A stretch of 64,000 nt of DNA from Glandiceps talaboti (Eukaryota; Hemichordata; Enteropneusta; Spengelidae): NCBI RefSeq assembly GCF_964340395.1, contig NC_135562.1, positions 21,495,892 through 21,559,891 on the forward strand, read 5' to 3'. Below are positions 54,096 through 59,739 of this stretch, piece by piece. The first letter of the stretch is position 1, and each line of letters opens with the position of its first letter. The notes under the pieces were generated by a model that had not been told where the DNA came from, made no database searches, and worked only from the letters and a program-made list of their open reading frames with translations. The translations under genes were made by a program, and so were the position numbers.

Positions 54096-55611
54096 TGTTT
54101 TGATTATTGTTAGGTCTAAGGCCAAATATATAAAAGTAGTGAGTTTCCAATAACCTACCCAACCCTAGTTTAAGCTCCCCAACACTAAACGGATTTTGTT
54201 TTTTTTTTGCATGTGAAAAGGTAAAATGGTAACAATTTAGTTCTGTTTCCATTGACACCTTCATGCCTTTACCTCGTCCGTGGTCATTTTTATTTTAAAA
54301 TTGTATTCAGGTGTTTTTAGACTATAACAGTACAGTCTGCATAACATGTTGGCCTACCTTATAATTGTCTTCATTTACTTCTTTTACACTTCATCAAACT
54401 CTCACAGGAAGTTCTGTCACTGATAAGTAGCTGATCTTGGGGTCCAAGTAATTGTTGAAAATTGAAAGTAAATTAAAATAAAATTCTGACCTACCTACCC
54501 TATTTCCTGAAGTCATGTAATTGGAAATAAAATATTTTTTTTTATTTTGCCAAATAAAATAGTACAGTGGGGACAACCAGGTATACAAGTCCCCATGTAA
54601 ACCATAAGTGAGACTGAGTCTGAGACTCTCATTTTGTAGGAAGTCCAAAGTGAGACCATATCTGAGACTGGATTTGAGACTTGTATGATGTAAACAATAA
54701 ACAACGGACAGCAACAGAAGTCATCAAATGACAAATGTTGCAGCTAGCTAAACAAGGCACATGATCAGACACAAATCATGGTCGCTCGGCCCAACCGTGC
54801 ACAAATTGAAACAAACAAACCACATGCATTGCATACAACGATGGTTCAACAGTGACGTCTTTAGAATACGAGACGTGATACGTATGTGTAGTTGAACAGA
54901 TCAAGGTTTGAATTACACATAAGATGTCTGGGCTACACTAGCCAAAATACCAGGCTGTGAGGCTACCATTTACCAGTCTCAAAGACGATCTCAAGTTTGC
55001 TTGCAATTACAGTCTATTTGATATATGAAAGTCTCTAAAGCAGTCTCAAACACAGTCTCACTTAGCTTAGCATGTTCTTTGTTTTGAGAGTCTTAGTTCT
55101 GATCTCACTTCTCCCTGTGCATACCTCGGACAACATGGAAAGTGAGAGGAAACTTTATGTTAGTTGTTGCTATGTGACAATGGCCCTAACTTCCAGTTTC
55201 TAAAACCACTTGTGAACAGTGCTCTTAGTGGCCAAACCATAAAATTGCATGTCTTTTCTGATAACCGGCAAAACCCAGGGTAATTAAATATGTGTTACAG
55301 GGTGAACATTGCATACTGTATAGTCAGTTGATAGGATGTGTTACTCACAAACCGAGAACAATTCAATATGTGTTCTATAGACTCAATGGATAAACTACAG
55401 CTTAGCCATTTTGTCACTTGCTTGCAAGACAAGGTATTGATTCATGAATCAGATATATTTCCATAATTAGCCATCTAGACACCACATGACTGTAAATAAA
55501 CTCTGTTTATTCATTCACAGTGCTGCACAAGCAAGTAGCAATAATCCATTCAGTGCTTCGGGTTCTGTGGCTGGTAGGAAGATCAAGAGACCGGTAAGAA
55601 GACGAAAGTAA
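6414..55611 (+). CDS. nup153: Nuclear pore basket nucleoporin NUP153, complete spliced coding region
   Basis: NUP153 is an FG nucleoporin of the nuclear basket. It anchors basket components, binds Ran through zinc fingers and binds import receptors through FG repeats. The 22 firm exons join without frame breaks into 4938 nt (1645 residues); a doubtful exon at 27663-27728 would add 22. Human NUP153 has 1475. In order: a basic N-terminus (GGGKIRPRR); [17 protein letters not shown], like the human ILSRVTESVKNIVPGWL; a conserved central block with [32 protein letters not shown] and [27 protein letters not shown]; an acidic stretch; four zinc fingers (W-x-C-x2-C-x10-C-x2-C) near residues 720-950; a Ser/Thr-rich FG region with FxFG motifs; and the tail [12 protein letters not shown]. 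Human comparisons are from memory. Introns total about 44 kb, roughly half of it tandem repeats. Confidence 0.95.
6489..7719 (+). other. nup153 intron 1, 5' part without repeats
   Basis: Single-copy AT-rich intron between exon 1 and the large 34-bp array. I see no exon or RNA gene. First introns often hold enhancers, but nothing here proves one. Confidence 0.6.
7720..15554. repeat. 34-bp satellite-like array, about 230 copies
   Basis: 7.8 kb of nearly perfect 34-bp units, filling most of nup153 intron 1. Each unit has ACTTACAGACTAGTAAGTGA and then AATACATAGGACAC. Three positions vary in a two-state way: ACATAGG or ACACAGG, CACACTT or CATACTT, CTAGTAAG or CTAATAAG. One unit near 13350 has a small insertion (ACACTATCATAGG). 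Longer periods are visible (see findings). Each unit holds the inverted pair CTTAC/GTAAG. Confidence 0.97.
15555..16322. repeat. 42-bp minisatellite, about 18 copies in two alternating types
   Basis: The unit contains CAATCAAGGTCTGATGTACA and then TTGCTTCCTCTAC. It ends either CTTACCTTA (type A) or TGTACCCTA (type B). Types run A B A B A A B A A B and so on, a higher-order pattern. The array joins the 34-bp array directly and lies 234 bp before exon 2. Open frames across it (up to 312 codons) are a by-product of the 42-bp period. Confidence 0.95.
16557..16974 (+). CDS. nup153: nup153 coding exon 2
   Basis: 418 nt, phase 0 to phase 1. The acceptor is TTCCGTTTAG and the donor AAAG|GTATTT. It encodes [20 protein letters not shown], which matches the N-terminal amphipathic segment of vertebrate NUP153, then an acidic and Ser/Arg-rich stretch ending [14 protein letters not shown]. 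Confidence 0.92.
16975..17459 (+). other. nup153 intron 2
   Basis: Plain AT-rich intron with a run of 20 G at 17263-17282. Nothing else is recognisable. Confidence 0.6.
17460..17606 (+). CDS. nup153: nup153 coding exon 3
   Basis: 147 nt, phase 1 to phase 1. The acceptor is TTATATTTCAG and the donor AAAG|GTAATC. The peptide [20 protein letters not shown] is acidic and Ser-rich, with a charged end ([14 protein letters not shown]). It is less conserved and is supported mainly by phase and splice sites. Confidence 0.85.
17607..18541 (+). other. nup153 intron 3
   Basis: Contains an (AGATT)n microsatellite at 17798-17839. The rest is single-copy AT-rich sequence with nothing recognisable. Confidence 0.6.
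18542..18684 (+). CDS. nup153: nup153 coding exon 4
   Basis: 143 nt, phase 1 to phase 0. The acceptor is TGTGTTTGCAG and the donor TTT|GTAAGT. Its end, [14 protein letters not shown], corresponds to the human KPAFNLSAFGT segment of NUP153. Confidence 0.9.
18744..18793. repeat. Short perfect inverted repeat
   Basis: ATGGTAGTCCCAC (18744-18756) is repeated in reverse complement at 18781-18793, a 13-bp stem with a 24-nt loop in intron 4. It may be a fragment of a mobile element. Confidence 0.6.
18952..20495. repeat. 39-40-bp minisatellite in intron 4, about 38 copies
   Basis: The unit contains TGGCCATTCAAATCACAACA and then TTGATATATTGACGTAA. The first third is homogeneous (TTGACGTAATA). The rest is more diverged (TTGACATAGATT, ATCACTGATG, deletions), and the 3' end decays with an (AT)n insert near 20397. 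Confidence 0.93.
20592..21266. repeat. 28-bp minisatellite in intron 4, about 24 copies
   Basis: The unit holds GTACTGCATCCAGTGAAAGG then GTACAGAC. Since 28 is not a multiple of 3, the repeat reads through all three minus frames in turn; the resulting frames are not genes. Confidence 0.95.
21537..21662 (+). CDS. nup153: nup153 coding exon 5
   Basis: 42 codons, phase 0 to 0. The acceptor is ATCTGTTGTAG and the donor [29 protein letters not shown] aligns with the human DSPFYPGKTTYGGAAA block, among the best conserved parts of NUP153. It is followed by the basic [10 protein letters not shown]. Confidence 0.95.
21838..21985. repeat. Two-copy direct repeat, about 72 bp
   Basis: Two nearly identical copies, each starting CAATATTTATAGATCTAGGT and ending TCCTGGTGGCAGCTACC, in intron 5. 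Confidence 0.9.
22055..26472. repeat. 35-bp array, about 124 copies, filling most of intron 5
   Basis: The unit runs GGTATGTGAAGTCAGGTTAC then AGGAGATATCTTATA. Sites that vary are CAGGAG/CAAGAG, TTATAG/TTACAG and GAAGTC/GATGTC. The order of variants repeats with a 910-bp period (26 units, for example 22801 and 23711) and an 840-bp period (24 units, for example 24841-25020 and 25681-25860). The first copies (22055-22110) are degenerate. Confidence 0.97.
26635..26814 (+). CDS. nup153: nup153 coding exon 6
   Basis: 60 codons, phase 0 to 0. The acceptor is GATGTCCTACAG and the donor [18 protein letters not shown] and [19 protein letters not shown] align almost residue for residue with human NUP153 (PVRRQMKAK, YGVTSSTARRILQSLEKMS), followed by PLSDARRIP. 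Confidence 0.97.
26930..27640. repeat. 27-bp minisatellite in intron 6, about 26 copies
   Basis: The unit is AGTAGTGGTTATTCAGCTAA followed by GCTTCTC. Some subtypes (GCATCTT, CCAGGCTTC) recur in blocks. Each unit has the acceptor-like string GGTTATTCAG. The period keeps a plus frame open as repeated VVVIQPSFS; it has no homology to NUP153 and I treat it as chance. Confidence 0.95.
27663..27728 (+). CDS. nup153: nup153 possible coding exon 7 (doubtful)
   Basis: A strong donor, TCT|GTAAGT at 27728/27729, ends an open stretch that reads [20 protein letters not shown] plus LS. With the acceptor AGCAGAAAG it is 22 codons, phase 0 to 0, and fits between exons 6 and 8. The better-looking acceptor at 27658 gives the wrong phase and a stop. 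I know no matching NUP153 segment. It may be an alternative exon or a chance donor. Confidence 0.3.
27798..27977 (+). CDS. nup153: nup153 coding exon 8
   Basis: 60 codons, phase 0 to 0. The acceptor is TATCTTGCTACAG and the donor AAG|GTAAGA. It reads [20 protein letters not shown] and ends with [20 protein letters not shown] plus LSKPPDQK. It holds the place of the human TPKPVSIATNRS segment. Confidence 0.9.
28330..28680. mobile_element. Dispersed repeat fragment, also at 47980-48200
   Basis: Shares with intron 20 the strings ATGATCGCGTATATT, AGCAACATGGTTGGATAGGC and AAAAACTGTACAGTTGTGCT, in the same order. No coding sequence is visible; the class is unknown. Confidence 0.65.
28909..28961 (+). 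CDS. nup153: nup153 coding exon 9
   Basis: 53 nt, phase 0 to phase 2. The acceptor is CTGCTTTACAG and the donor GT|GTAAGT. It encodes [18 protein letters not shown], a Ser-rich linker supported by phase and good splice sites. Confidence 0.8.
29119..29390. repeat. (GT)n microsatellite with degenerate tail
   Basis: Pure GT from 29119 to about 29188, then mixed GTGTCT and GTGAGT to about 29390, in intron 9. Confidence 0.97.
29614..31020. repeat. 28-bp minisatellite in intron 9, about 50 copies
   Basis: The unit reads CCACTGATCCTGTGTAATCC then CTATAACT, with variants CTCTGTAATC and CTACAACT clustered in blocks. It ends 77 bp before exon 10. Confidence 0.97.
31098..31254 (+). CDS. nup153: nup153 coding exon 10
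   Basis: 157 nt, phase 2 to phase 0. The acceptor is TTCCTGTACAG and the donor CAG|GTAATG. It encodes [11 protein letters not shown], then [19 protein letters not shown], like the human GGGGGKMRRERTRF segment, and ends ADDMDQ. Its last bases (GCTGATGATATGGATCAG) are the seed of the 51-bp array that fills the following intron. Confidence 0.92.
31231..33645. repeat. 51-bp minisatellite spanning the exon 10-intron 10 junction, about 47 copies
   Basis: The unit contains GCTGATGATATATGGATCAG, GTAATGTAATCACATGTGTA and GACTTGCTATA. The first copy is the end of exon 10 plus the start of intron 10, so every unit keeps ATCAG|GTAATG. A block of ten units (510 bp) is repeated, for example 32461-32661 and 32971-33171. 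The minus strand stays open as a 17-residue repeat, a by-product of the 51-bp period. Confidence 0.97.
33775..33895. repeat. Three-copy direct repeat, about 45-50 bp
   Basis: Three copies with GTATAGCCATTGGGAGACTA and CTAGTCAGGT in intron 10. Confidence 0.85.
34155..34406 (+). CDS. nup153: nup153 coding exon 11
   Basis: 84 codons, phase 0 to 0. The acceptor is GTTTCTTTAG and the donor [27 protein letters not shown] and [13 protein letters not shown] match human NUP153 ([18 protein letters not shown] identical). Confidence 0.96.
34772..34808 (+). repeat. Partial duplicate of the exon 11 donor region
   Basis: CTGAATCTTCTCAGGTAGGT here resembles the exon 11 end (AGAATCTTCTCAGGTACG at 34393), and both are followed by TTGTTAGGGG. 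It lies about 375 bp inside intron 11. Confidence 0.8.
34912..35413. repeat. 47-bp minisatellite in intron 11, about 11 copies
   Basis: The unit has GTTCATTTGAACTGCTCTGA, CATCATTGTTGCTAGCTAAT and TTATAGT, with 2-7 bp length changes at the end of each unit. Confidence 0.93.
35503..35710 (+). CDS. nup153: nup153 coding exon 12
   Basis: 208 nt, phase 0 to phase 1. The acceptor is GATTTGTTAGCAG and the donor TTAT|GTAAGT. It starts [16 protein letters not shown] and ends [20 protein letters not shown], equivalent to the human FRPAEILKEGSVLDIL motif before the zinc fingers. Confidence 0.93.
35765..37443. repeat. 24-bp minisatellite in intron 12, about 70 copies
   Basis: The unit is TGTTGTCATTCTGATCACCC then ACCG, with TGATCA or TGGTCA, CACCCACC or CACCAACC, and 21-bp units missing GTG. 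After 37200 an extra ACATAC lengthens units to about 30 bp. Frames stay open on both strands only because of the period. Confidence 0.96.
37650..37778. repeat. Two-copy direct repeat of about 61 bp
   Basis: Two copies with AACAACATTGACAATACAAG and CAATGGTTTTGATGACTTG, just before exon 13. Confidence 0.9.
37831..37883 (+). CDS. nup153: nup153 coding exon 13
   Basis: 53 nt, phase 1 to phase 0. The acceptor is a T-tract then CAG, the donor AAG|GTATAC. It encodes the charged [17 protein letters not shown]. Conservation is weak; support is phase and splice sites. Confidence 0.8.
38278..39009 (+). CDS. nup153: nup153 coding exon 14: acidic stretch and zinc fingers 1-3
   Basis: 244 codons, phase 0 to 0. 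The acceptor is TTAATTTATAG and the donor AAG|GTAAGG. It opens with AFTGFGQK, then an acidic run ([15 protein letters not shown]). [12 protein letters not shown] leads into zinc finger 1 at 38443-38526. A poly-Thr tract coded by (ACA)n follows, then finger 2 (38632-38715) and finger 3 (38797-38880). The exon ends with FSFG and FGF motifs. NUP153 zinc fingers of this type bind Ran. Confidence 0.97.
39010..40121 (+). other. nup153 intron 14 with microsatellites
   Basis: Holds a possible old repeat at 39110-39500 (repeated ACTTGTCCA and ACAAGTA), a (CT)n tract at 39664-39744, and (ACAT)n at about 39838-39873. No gene is visible. Confidence 0.6.
40122..40284 (+). CDS. nup153: nup153 coding exon 15: zinc finger 4
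   Basis: 163 nt, phase 0 to phase 1. The acceptor is TTTACATTCAG and the donor [27 protein letters not shown] leads into the fourth finger (40170-40253; two CxxC pairs 10 residues apart, ending TPKPG). Human NUP153 also has four. Confidence 0.96.
40577..40815. repeat. Three-copy direct repeat of about 80 bp
   Basis: Three copies with CTGAAGTTTAGGTTTCAA and GTAGAACTAGGAGACACAAC, each ending in (GAAA)n, in intron 15. Confidence 0.9.
40901..41599 (+). CDS. nup153: nup153 coding exon 16: FG region
   Basis: 699 nt, phase 1 to 1. The acceptor is TTTTAATGACAG and the donor ACAG|GTATGT. Ser/Thr-rich, low in charge, with FSFG, VFG, SFGF, FAFG, FVFG, FKFG and FPF motifs spaced by linkers. It belongs to the receptor-binding FG domain. 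Confidence 0.95.
41867..42001 (+). CDS. nup153: nup153 coding exon 17
   Basis: 135 nt, phase 1 to 1. The acceptor is GTCATTTGCAG and the donor ACAG|GTTAGT. It holds an internal duplication: [12 protein letters not shown] occurs twice. No FG dipeptide, but it is in the same composition class. Confidence 0.85.
42180..42600 (+). mobile_element. Dispersed repeat, copy 2 (inverted relative to 283-545)
   Basis: Reverse complement of the copy in the CSE1L gene, with shared TGCGGAAACTGACATCAACT, TCCAATCTGTAATGGCTGTA and GTTGTTTGGTTCTGGTTACC. The 3' part (CTACCTACCCCACC) is also seen at about 54490. No coding sequence. Confidence 0.7.
42750..42863 (+). CDS. nup153: nup153 coding exon 18
   Basis: 114 nt, phase 1 to 1. 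The acceptor is TTTGTTTAG and the donor TCAG|GTAAGT. It encodes [12 protein letters not shown], then [16 protein letters not shown]. Confidence 0.88.
43204..43370. mobile_element. Small MITE with CAGTG...CACTG ends
   Basis: A 167-bp element that begins CAGTGTTTTTGCTAAGG and ends CCTTAAATAAAACACTG, an imperfect inverted repeat. It is flanked by TCTTA on both sides. A relative lies at 59602-59739. The ends resemble hAT, though the visible duplication is only 5 bp. Confidence 0.6.
43558..43728 (+). CDS. nup153: nup153 coding exon 19
   Basis: 171 nt, phase 1 to 1. The acceptor is TTGTCTGACAG and the donor GCTG|GTAAGC. It has [11 protein letters not shown] and APFQFSA, FxF motifs of the FG region. 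Confidence 0.9.
43886..44915. repeat. 43-bp minisatellite in intron 19, about 24 copies
   Basis: The unit has CTGCTAACTGCCAACCTAAG, TTACAAGGTCTACTACATGT and ATA. Three copies near 44540, 44703 and 44779 share the same insertion (TTTAATCTACGTTGAACAGT), so they were amplified together. Confidence 0.94.
45407..45541 (+). CDS. nup153: nup153 coding exon 20
   Basis: 135 nt, phase 1 to 1. The acceptor is TTTTGTCAACAG and the donor GCAA|GTAAGG. It is Thr/Pro-rich with [13 protein letters not shown]. Confidence 0.9.
45575..48200. mobile_element. Two long copies and tandem modules of a dispersed repeat in intron 20
   Basis: Two related copies start at about 45575 and 46700. Both begin AGCACAACTGAACTG, then (GTCT/GT)n, then GTTGGGAAATTGTTCAAAT and GGGCAGATTGG. 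After 47320 comes a run of modules with CCTAGCAACAAGACCACGCC, ATAGCAACAGCC and CACGTATATTGCAAAGATAA. A block of about 220 bp (47560-47760) is repeated at 47780-47980. The end (47980-48200) matches 28330-28680. No open frame of interest; the class is unknown. Confidence 0.7.
48193..50226. repeat. 58-bp minisatellite split by the piggyBac-like element
   Basis: The unit contains AAGTTGATAGCAGTAATCAA, TACAAGTGTAGAAATAAGTC and TGACTGGACTTTTCCTT. One diverged copy precedes the element (about 48205-48265) and six follow it (49878-50226). Confidence 0.9.
48266..49877. mobile_element. piggyBac-like DNA transposon, 1612 bp, non-autonomous
   Basis: Flanked by TTAA at 48262-48265 and 49878-49881. The left end CCCTTTCACCACCGATTCCC and the reverse complement of the right end CCTTTTCACCACCAATTGCC form inverted repeats. 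Without it the flanks join as CCTTAAAGTTGATAGC, exactly the sequence in neighbouring uninterrupted units. Near the left end the palindrome TTCCCGCTACAGCGGGAA occurs twice (48281-48298, 48319-48336). Open frames inside (for example 49003-49320) show no transposase features I recognise. Confidence 0.85.
50374..50799 (+). CDS. nup153: nup153 coding exon 21: Ala/Thr-rich FG region
   Basis: 426 nt, phase 1 to 1. The acceptor is TCTATTTCAG and the donor GGAG|GTAATT. It has [25 protein letters not shown], a PAPAPAPA tract coded by (CAGCAC)n, then AFG, TFG, GFG and PFG motifs with AQQS linkers. Confidence 0.95.
51151..51240. repeat. Hairpin with about 38-bp arms in intron 21
   Basis: The left arm starts TTTCTTCATTCAGC and ends GTGACCTAAGGG. 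The right arm is its reverse complement with a 2-nt bulge and a few changes, some of which G:U pairs would tolerate. The loop is about 11 nt (TTGACAAAGAC). Either a very short MITE or a small-RNA precursor. Confidence 0.75.
51344..51623 (+). CDS. nup153: nup153 coding exon 22
   Basis: 280 nt, phase 1 to phase 2. The acceptor is TTGTATTTCAG and the donor TTCAA|GTAAGT. It has [18 protein letters not shown], three related [13 protein letters not shown] repeats, SFNFGG and TFNF, the end of the FG region. Confidence 0.95.
51972..53474. mobile_element. Harbinger-like non-autonomous DNA transposon, 1503 bp
   Basis: Inverted terminal repeats of about 50 bp: the left starts GGGACAGTGTCATTTTAAAA and the reverse complement of the right starts GGGGCTGTGTCATTTTAAAA. 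Both continue through CTGA-GCAC and TTTCGTTT. TTA lies on each side (51969-51971 and 53475-53477), matching the TWA target of PIF/Harbinger elements. No long open frame inside. The superfamily is inferred from the end sequence and 3-bp target. Confidence 0.75.
53809..53900. repeat. (TA)46 microsatellite
   Basis: Uninterrupted TA dinucleotides directly beside the hammerhead-bearing segment. Confidence 0.99.
53931..53990 (-). ncRNA. Hammerhead ribozyme (type I, Penelope-like element style)
   Basis: Read on the minus strand. Stem I 5' strand ACCC (53986-53983), core CUGAUGA (53982-53976), stem II GUGAGG/CCUCAC (53975-53970 and 53961-53956) with an 8-nt loop, and core GAA (53955-53953). Then comes stem III ACAG-UU-CUGU (53952-53943). 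A17 at 53942 gives the cleavage triplet GUA, and stem I 3' strand GGGU (53941-53938) pairs with ACCC. All invariant core positions are present. A very short stem III is usual in ribozymes of Penelope-like elements. Only this fragment of such an element is visible; no reverse transcriptase is seen. Confidence 0.85.
53958..54010. repeat. Perfect 23-bp inverted repeat, 7-nt loop
   Basis: 53958-53980 is the exact reverse complement of 53988-54010. The arm starts GAGGTGCGTAGTCC; the loop is AGGGGTA. One arm is stem II plus part of the core of the hammerhead, so the two structures exclude each other. Confidence 0.97.
54020..54125. repeat. Duplicated 35-bp block around (TA)n
   Basis: GTTTTGATTATTGTTAGGTC plus TAAGGCCAAATATA occurs twice, separated by (TA)20 at 54053-54092. 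Confidence 0.9.
54100..54560 (+). mobile_element. Dispersed repeat, probable copy 3 of the 42180-42600 family
   Basis: It shares in order CTAAGGCC, ATAACCTACCCAACCC and CTACCTACCCTATT...TGTAATTGGAAA with the copy in intron 17. It is strongly diverged. Confidence 0.5.
55521..55611 (+). CDS. nup153: nup153 coding exon 23 (stop)
   Basis: 91 nt, entering in phase 2 after TTTATTCATTCACAG, ending TAA at 55609-55611. It encodes [20 protein letters not shown] and the tail [10 protein letters not shown]. The tail is nearly the same as the human end GRKIKTAVRRRK (recalled), so the stop is real. Confidence 0.97.
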
Positions 55612-57022
55612 GACAACTTGGTGAGGCAAACCAATCACTTGATTCAAAAGCATCCTACAGGCAGTGTGAAAACCAGTGTCCTCACAATATGACACCAAGA
55701 TAGCATCCCAGGTGAATCGTCATACGGCTCTCATCTTGGTTGTCAAAGATAACCAATGGTGCTTGAGTACAATATTGTAGGGATGAAGGCATTGAAATGA
55801 TGTATAGCTTTGGGACCAAAGGTGTGATCAGTTATGCATTGTAAATACTTCTGTGTGACAGGTTTTCCGATGCCTTCAACCAATCAAAATCATTGGCATC
55901 AATATGTGTATTATATCTGGTCTGTGTTAGGGCTATGTTAACACAGGATGTAAACAGATACTGAGAATTACACTATGGAGAGTTGATGAAGCCAACTATT
56001 CATTAGCCATGTTTGCCATGAGAACAGAGTAGACAGTCATACATTATGGTTAGTCTGAAGACATTCAGTAGAAAATGTCTTGTCAAGCAGTTTGTCACTT
56101 CAAAACATCACAGTGGTATGTTAAAAAGTTGTGTCCCTTTTCAAAATATCACAACACAACAAAAGACACGAGTTTGCTACATATTTCAGCAATGTTGTAA
56201 TCAAACTTCTGAATCGTGTTTTTTTCATACTTCAAAACAGGTGGCATAAGATATCTCATTTTGCTACATTGTAACTATTACATATCTTGCTTTGTTACTA
56301 AACATTACAAAATTGTAGCAATCTTGCAATAAAAAAGCTCCATAATGTGATCTCACCAGTTACATAATGTAACAATGATGTATCAAAGTGTGTCAGAAAC
56401 AAGGGCACAGCAACAATGAGACTACAAGATTGAGATGTGCCTCTCCTTGATAATTTGAAGTATCCATTTGTTACTGTGTAGATACCCTAGACAACGCCAT
56501 GTTCCATGCATAAAACAAAATAGTGTGGAGAAATCACATTTGAGATTGCTTGATTATCAAGCACAAGAAGATCATTTTAAGTTTTTATACATATATTTGA
56601 ATACAGAAATTGTACAGATTTTGTATAAAAGTTAACTTTCTTTCAGTGGTTAGCACATAGAGATGGATGAGGAAACTGTAAGTGTTGACACACAAGTGAA
56701 CAAGGCAAAAATGATTTCATGTTTGAAATGTTTGACCGAGTATATGAGAACAGAAATGTATATTAAATATTGTATTATCTGATACAGATGAACCACTGTT
56801 CTTGGTGTGATTGTATGCCCCATTGCTAGACTTAGTGTGTATCATTAAAACTTGTTTATCAACATGTTTTGTACTTGTAACAGGTGCTGTATTAATATTC
56901 TGGAATAGATTTATTCCCAATCTGTTTAGAGAATCCATACATAGCTAGCATTTGCCCTGACTTTTAAATATTTCAGTGTGGCTGTCAAACAATATATGTA
57001 AAGTTTATCAAAGATTTTAGTG

Positions 57023-57058
<36 letters not shown>

Positions 57059-58266
57059 TGGGGGGGCAGCAATGATTACAAAAATTACCCATATAAACCG
57101 TCATCAATCACAGATGTGATGGAACCTCATGAACAATTATTCCAGATTTGAAAGTTACAAATGTAAAGGTAGTCAGCATTGATTGCTATGAAGTTACAGT
57201 TGTTGTAGGAAATTAGTACAATGCCCTCTCAAAGTTCATTGCATTTTCCACACAATTTTTGTAGTGACATGTATGTAAACCAACTCCAGAGAGGAAAGTG
57301 ATACATTGTATCACATGTAACCACATATTGATTCATTGTATCACTTGTAAAACCACATTGATACATTGTATCACATGTATAAACCCCCACCATATTGATA
57401 AATTGTATCACATATTGATAATCACATGTAAATCCTACTTGAACCATATCAATAGCCCTGCAGATGAAATACTAAATCTCACAGGGTAAGATTAAAATGG
57501 TCATGTACAGTTACAGATCTTCAGTTATATATACATGATACATTTTTGCTGTCTATGAGAATAGTTTACTTAGAGTGCAGTTATCCAATTCATATACCTC
57601 AGTCCTGTCGGGGGTCCCCCACTATGGAAATGTAGTAGGTAACTAGAGAAGCTCAAACTGACCTTGAGATTTACATGGTTTGTGAAAGACCCTCCCCCAC
57701 CCACCCACCTGAACTCTGGCTACATGCAAATATTAAAAGGCAAATTCAACTTTGTGATGGAAACTTTGGAAGACTAAGAACTTTATATGTAATGATTGTG
57801 ATTTGACACATGGTGTTTGTCTACAAACAAAACAATTATTTCAAAAATCACCGTGGAAATATATAGAAACACAAAGTGTGATGTAATAGAACTGTGATAT
57901 TATTAGTAAGGTGTAAATGCCAGGTAATAACAGTAAACTTATAAGTGGAGAGTTCATAACATTACAGGCACATATTTGAAATAAGTGTGTTGGCAACATA
58001 AAATTTACTTGAGAGAGGGTTTTGTAGACTTTTTTCACTCTGTATCATATTGAGATAATGTGTGCAAAAAAGGAAGGAACTTTGAACGTTTGAATTATAA
58101 TTTTCAAAAATTGTGTATTTTGACATTGTTTTATTAGCCGAATCTTGAAGGAAAGGAAATGACTTTTTGTCATATAAAACAAAATATTATTTATCTAGGT
58201 GTAGAAAACTAATGAAGTTATGAAAATTACATTATTCTGTTTTGCAGATATTAAGATTTCAGGATT

Positions 58267-58400
58267 TAAAGAGTGTGTAGACACAACACTTGCATAATGT
58301 TAAAGAGTGTGTAGACACAACACTTGCATAATGTTAAAGAGTGTGTAGACACAACACTTGCATAATGTTAAAGAGTGTGTAGACACAACACTTGCATAAT
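58267..58400. repeat. 34-bp tandem repeat, four copies
   Basis: AAAGAGTGTGTAGACACAAC then ACTTGCATAATGTT repeated four times, perfect apart from the edges. Confidence 0.95.
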
Positions 58401-59099
58401 GTTCAGATTATCACAAAATTCATGTTACCATGTACATAGTTTTTCTTCAGAATCGTTTTGACATTAATTTTCAGGATTAAAACTGTATGATACTCAAACT
58501 GTAAACAACATTTTAAGTTTTTGTCTCATAAAATGGTAGTTTGTTGGAAATTGCTCAGAATTCGTTACTTGTATGAATAGTTAATTTGATATACCAATGG
58601 ACGTCAGCAGGGCAGTAGGCAATGATAGATGTTACAAAAATAAATGTCCATGGACTCAAGGTTCATAGTTGAAAATAAAAATTCTACTTGATAGTCAAAA
58701 TCCCAAATTTTCATTGATGTGTTGTGAGCAGCATCAGGGGTATACTACAGTCAGCTGTTCAGCATCAGGGGTATACTACAGTCAGTTGTTCTCATGTCAC
58801 ATGTCTTTAAAGATGTTGTAAATATGAACTTGTTATCAAATAGATTTCATCTCCATCAAATGTTTTGGAATAGTTGCCTAGATATGTAGATTTATTGTAA
58901 GATCTTCATTGATTTTTGTTGCTTAAATGTTCTTTAATGTCTACTTGAGCTTTTTCTTCAACTTCCTCTGTGCAGCTCAACTCAAGAATCACGTTTTGAG
59001 TGGACTAACATGGGGCTAACTATAAAATGGTAACACTTGGCTGGTACAAATACCGTGTCAGTATGTGTTAGCAACTATAAAGGTGAATGCTTACAGCAG

Positions 59100-59600
59100 C
59101 CTAATGTTGACACCAAGCTGAGGCTGAGGCTTGGTTTGTATTGGGCTAGTAGCTCACTGTACCAACACCTCACCAGTACATGTATGTGTTAGTAACTGAA
59201 AGAGTTGTCAGTACCAGCCCTATGTTAAATCAGGTTAAGTCAGTACTAGTATTTTCTTACTTGTCTGTGGTTTAATATCTCCACAAGCCCAATGTTAACA
59301 CCAGGCTAGCTCAATGCTAACGCTAGACTGGCACTATAATACCTCACCAGTATATGTTAGTATACTAACTGGAAGGGTTAATGTTTACACTAGTCCTATG
59401 TTAACATCAGGTGAGGTCAGTGCTAACACTAGCTGGTACTAATACCTCACCAGTATGTGTTAGTAACTTGAAGGGTTATGGTATGTTATGTTAACACCAG
59501 GCTAGTCCAGTGCTAACACTAGCTGGCACTAATACCTCATCAGTATGTGTTAGTAACTTGAAGGGTTATGGTATGCTATGTTAACACCAGGCTAGTCCAG
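59100..59600. repeat. Degenerate repeat, last copies about 100 bp
   Basis: Successive diverged copies with AATACCTCACCAGTATGTGT, TAGTAACTTGAAGGGTTATG and TGTTAACACCAGGCTAG. The last two are almost identical; earlier ones are much changed. Confidence 0.75.
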
Positions 59601-59601
59601 T

Positions 59602-59739
59602 CAGTGTTTTTGCCATGTTTGGGCATACTGGTAATACAGGTCACAAATTTTGGAAATAGTATGATTTTAGTGAGAAATCCCAGCAAAATACCTTGGGAAA
59701 TCTGGTAGATATATTACTTACCACACTTCAAAAAACACT
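59602..59739. mobile_element. Relative of the MITE at 43204-43370
   Basis: Starts CAGTGTTTTTGCCATG and ends CTTCAAAAAACACT, with interior ACTGGTAA and AGATATATTACTTACC. It is diverged, and no target duplication is clear. Confidence 0.45.
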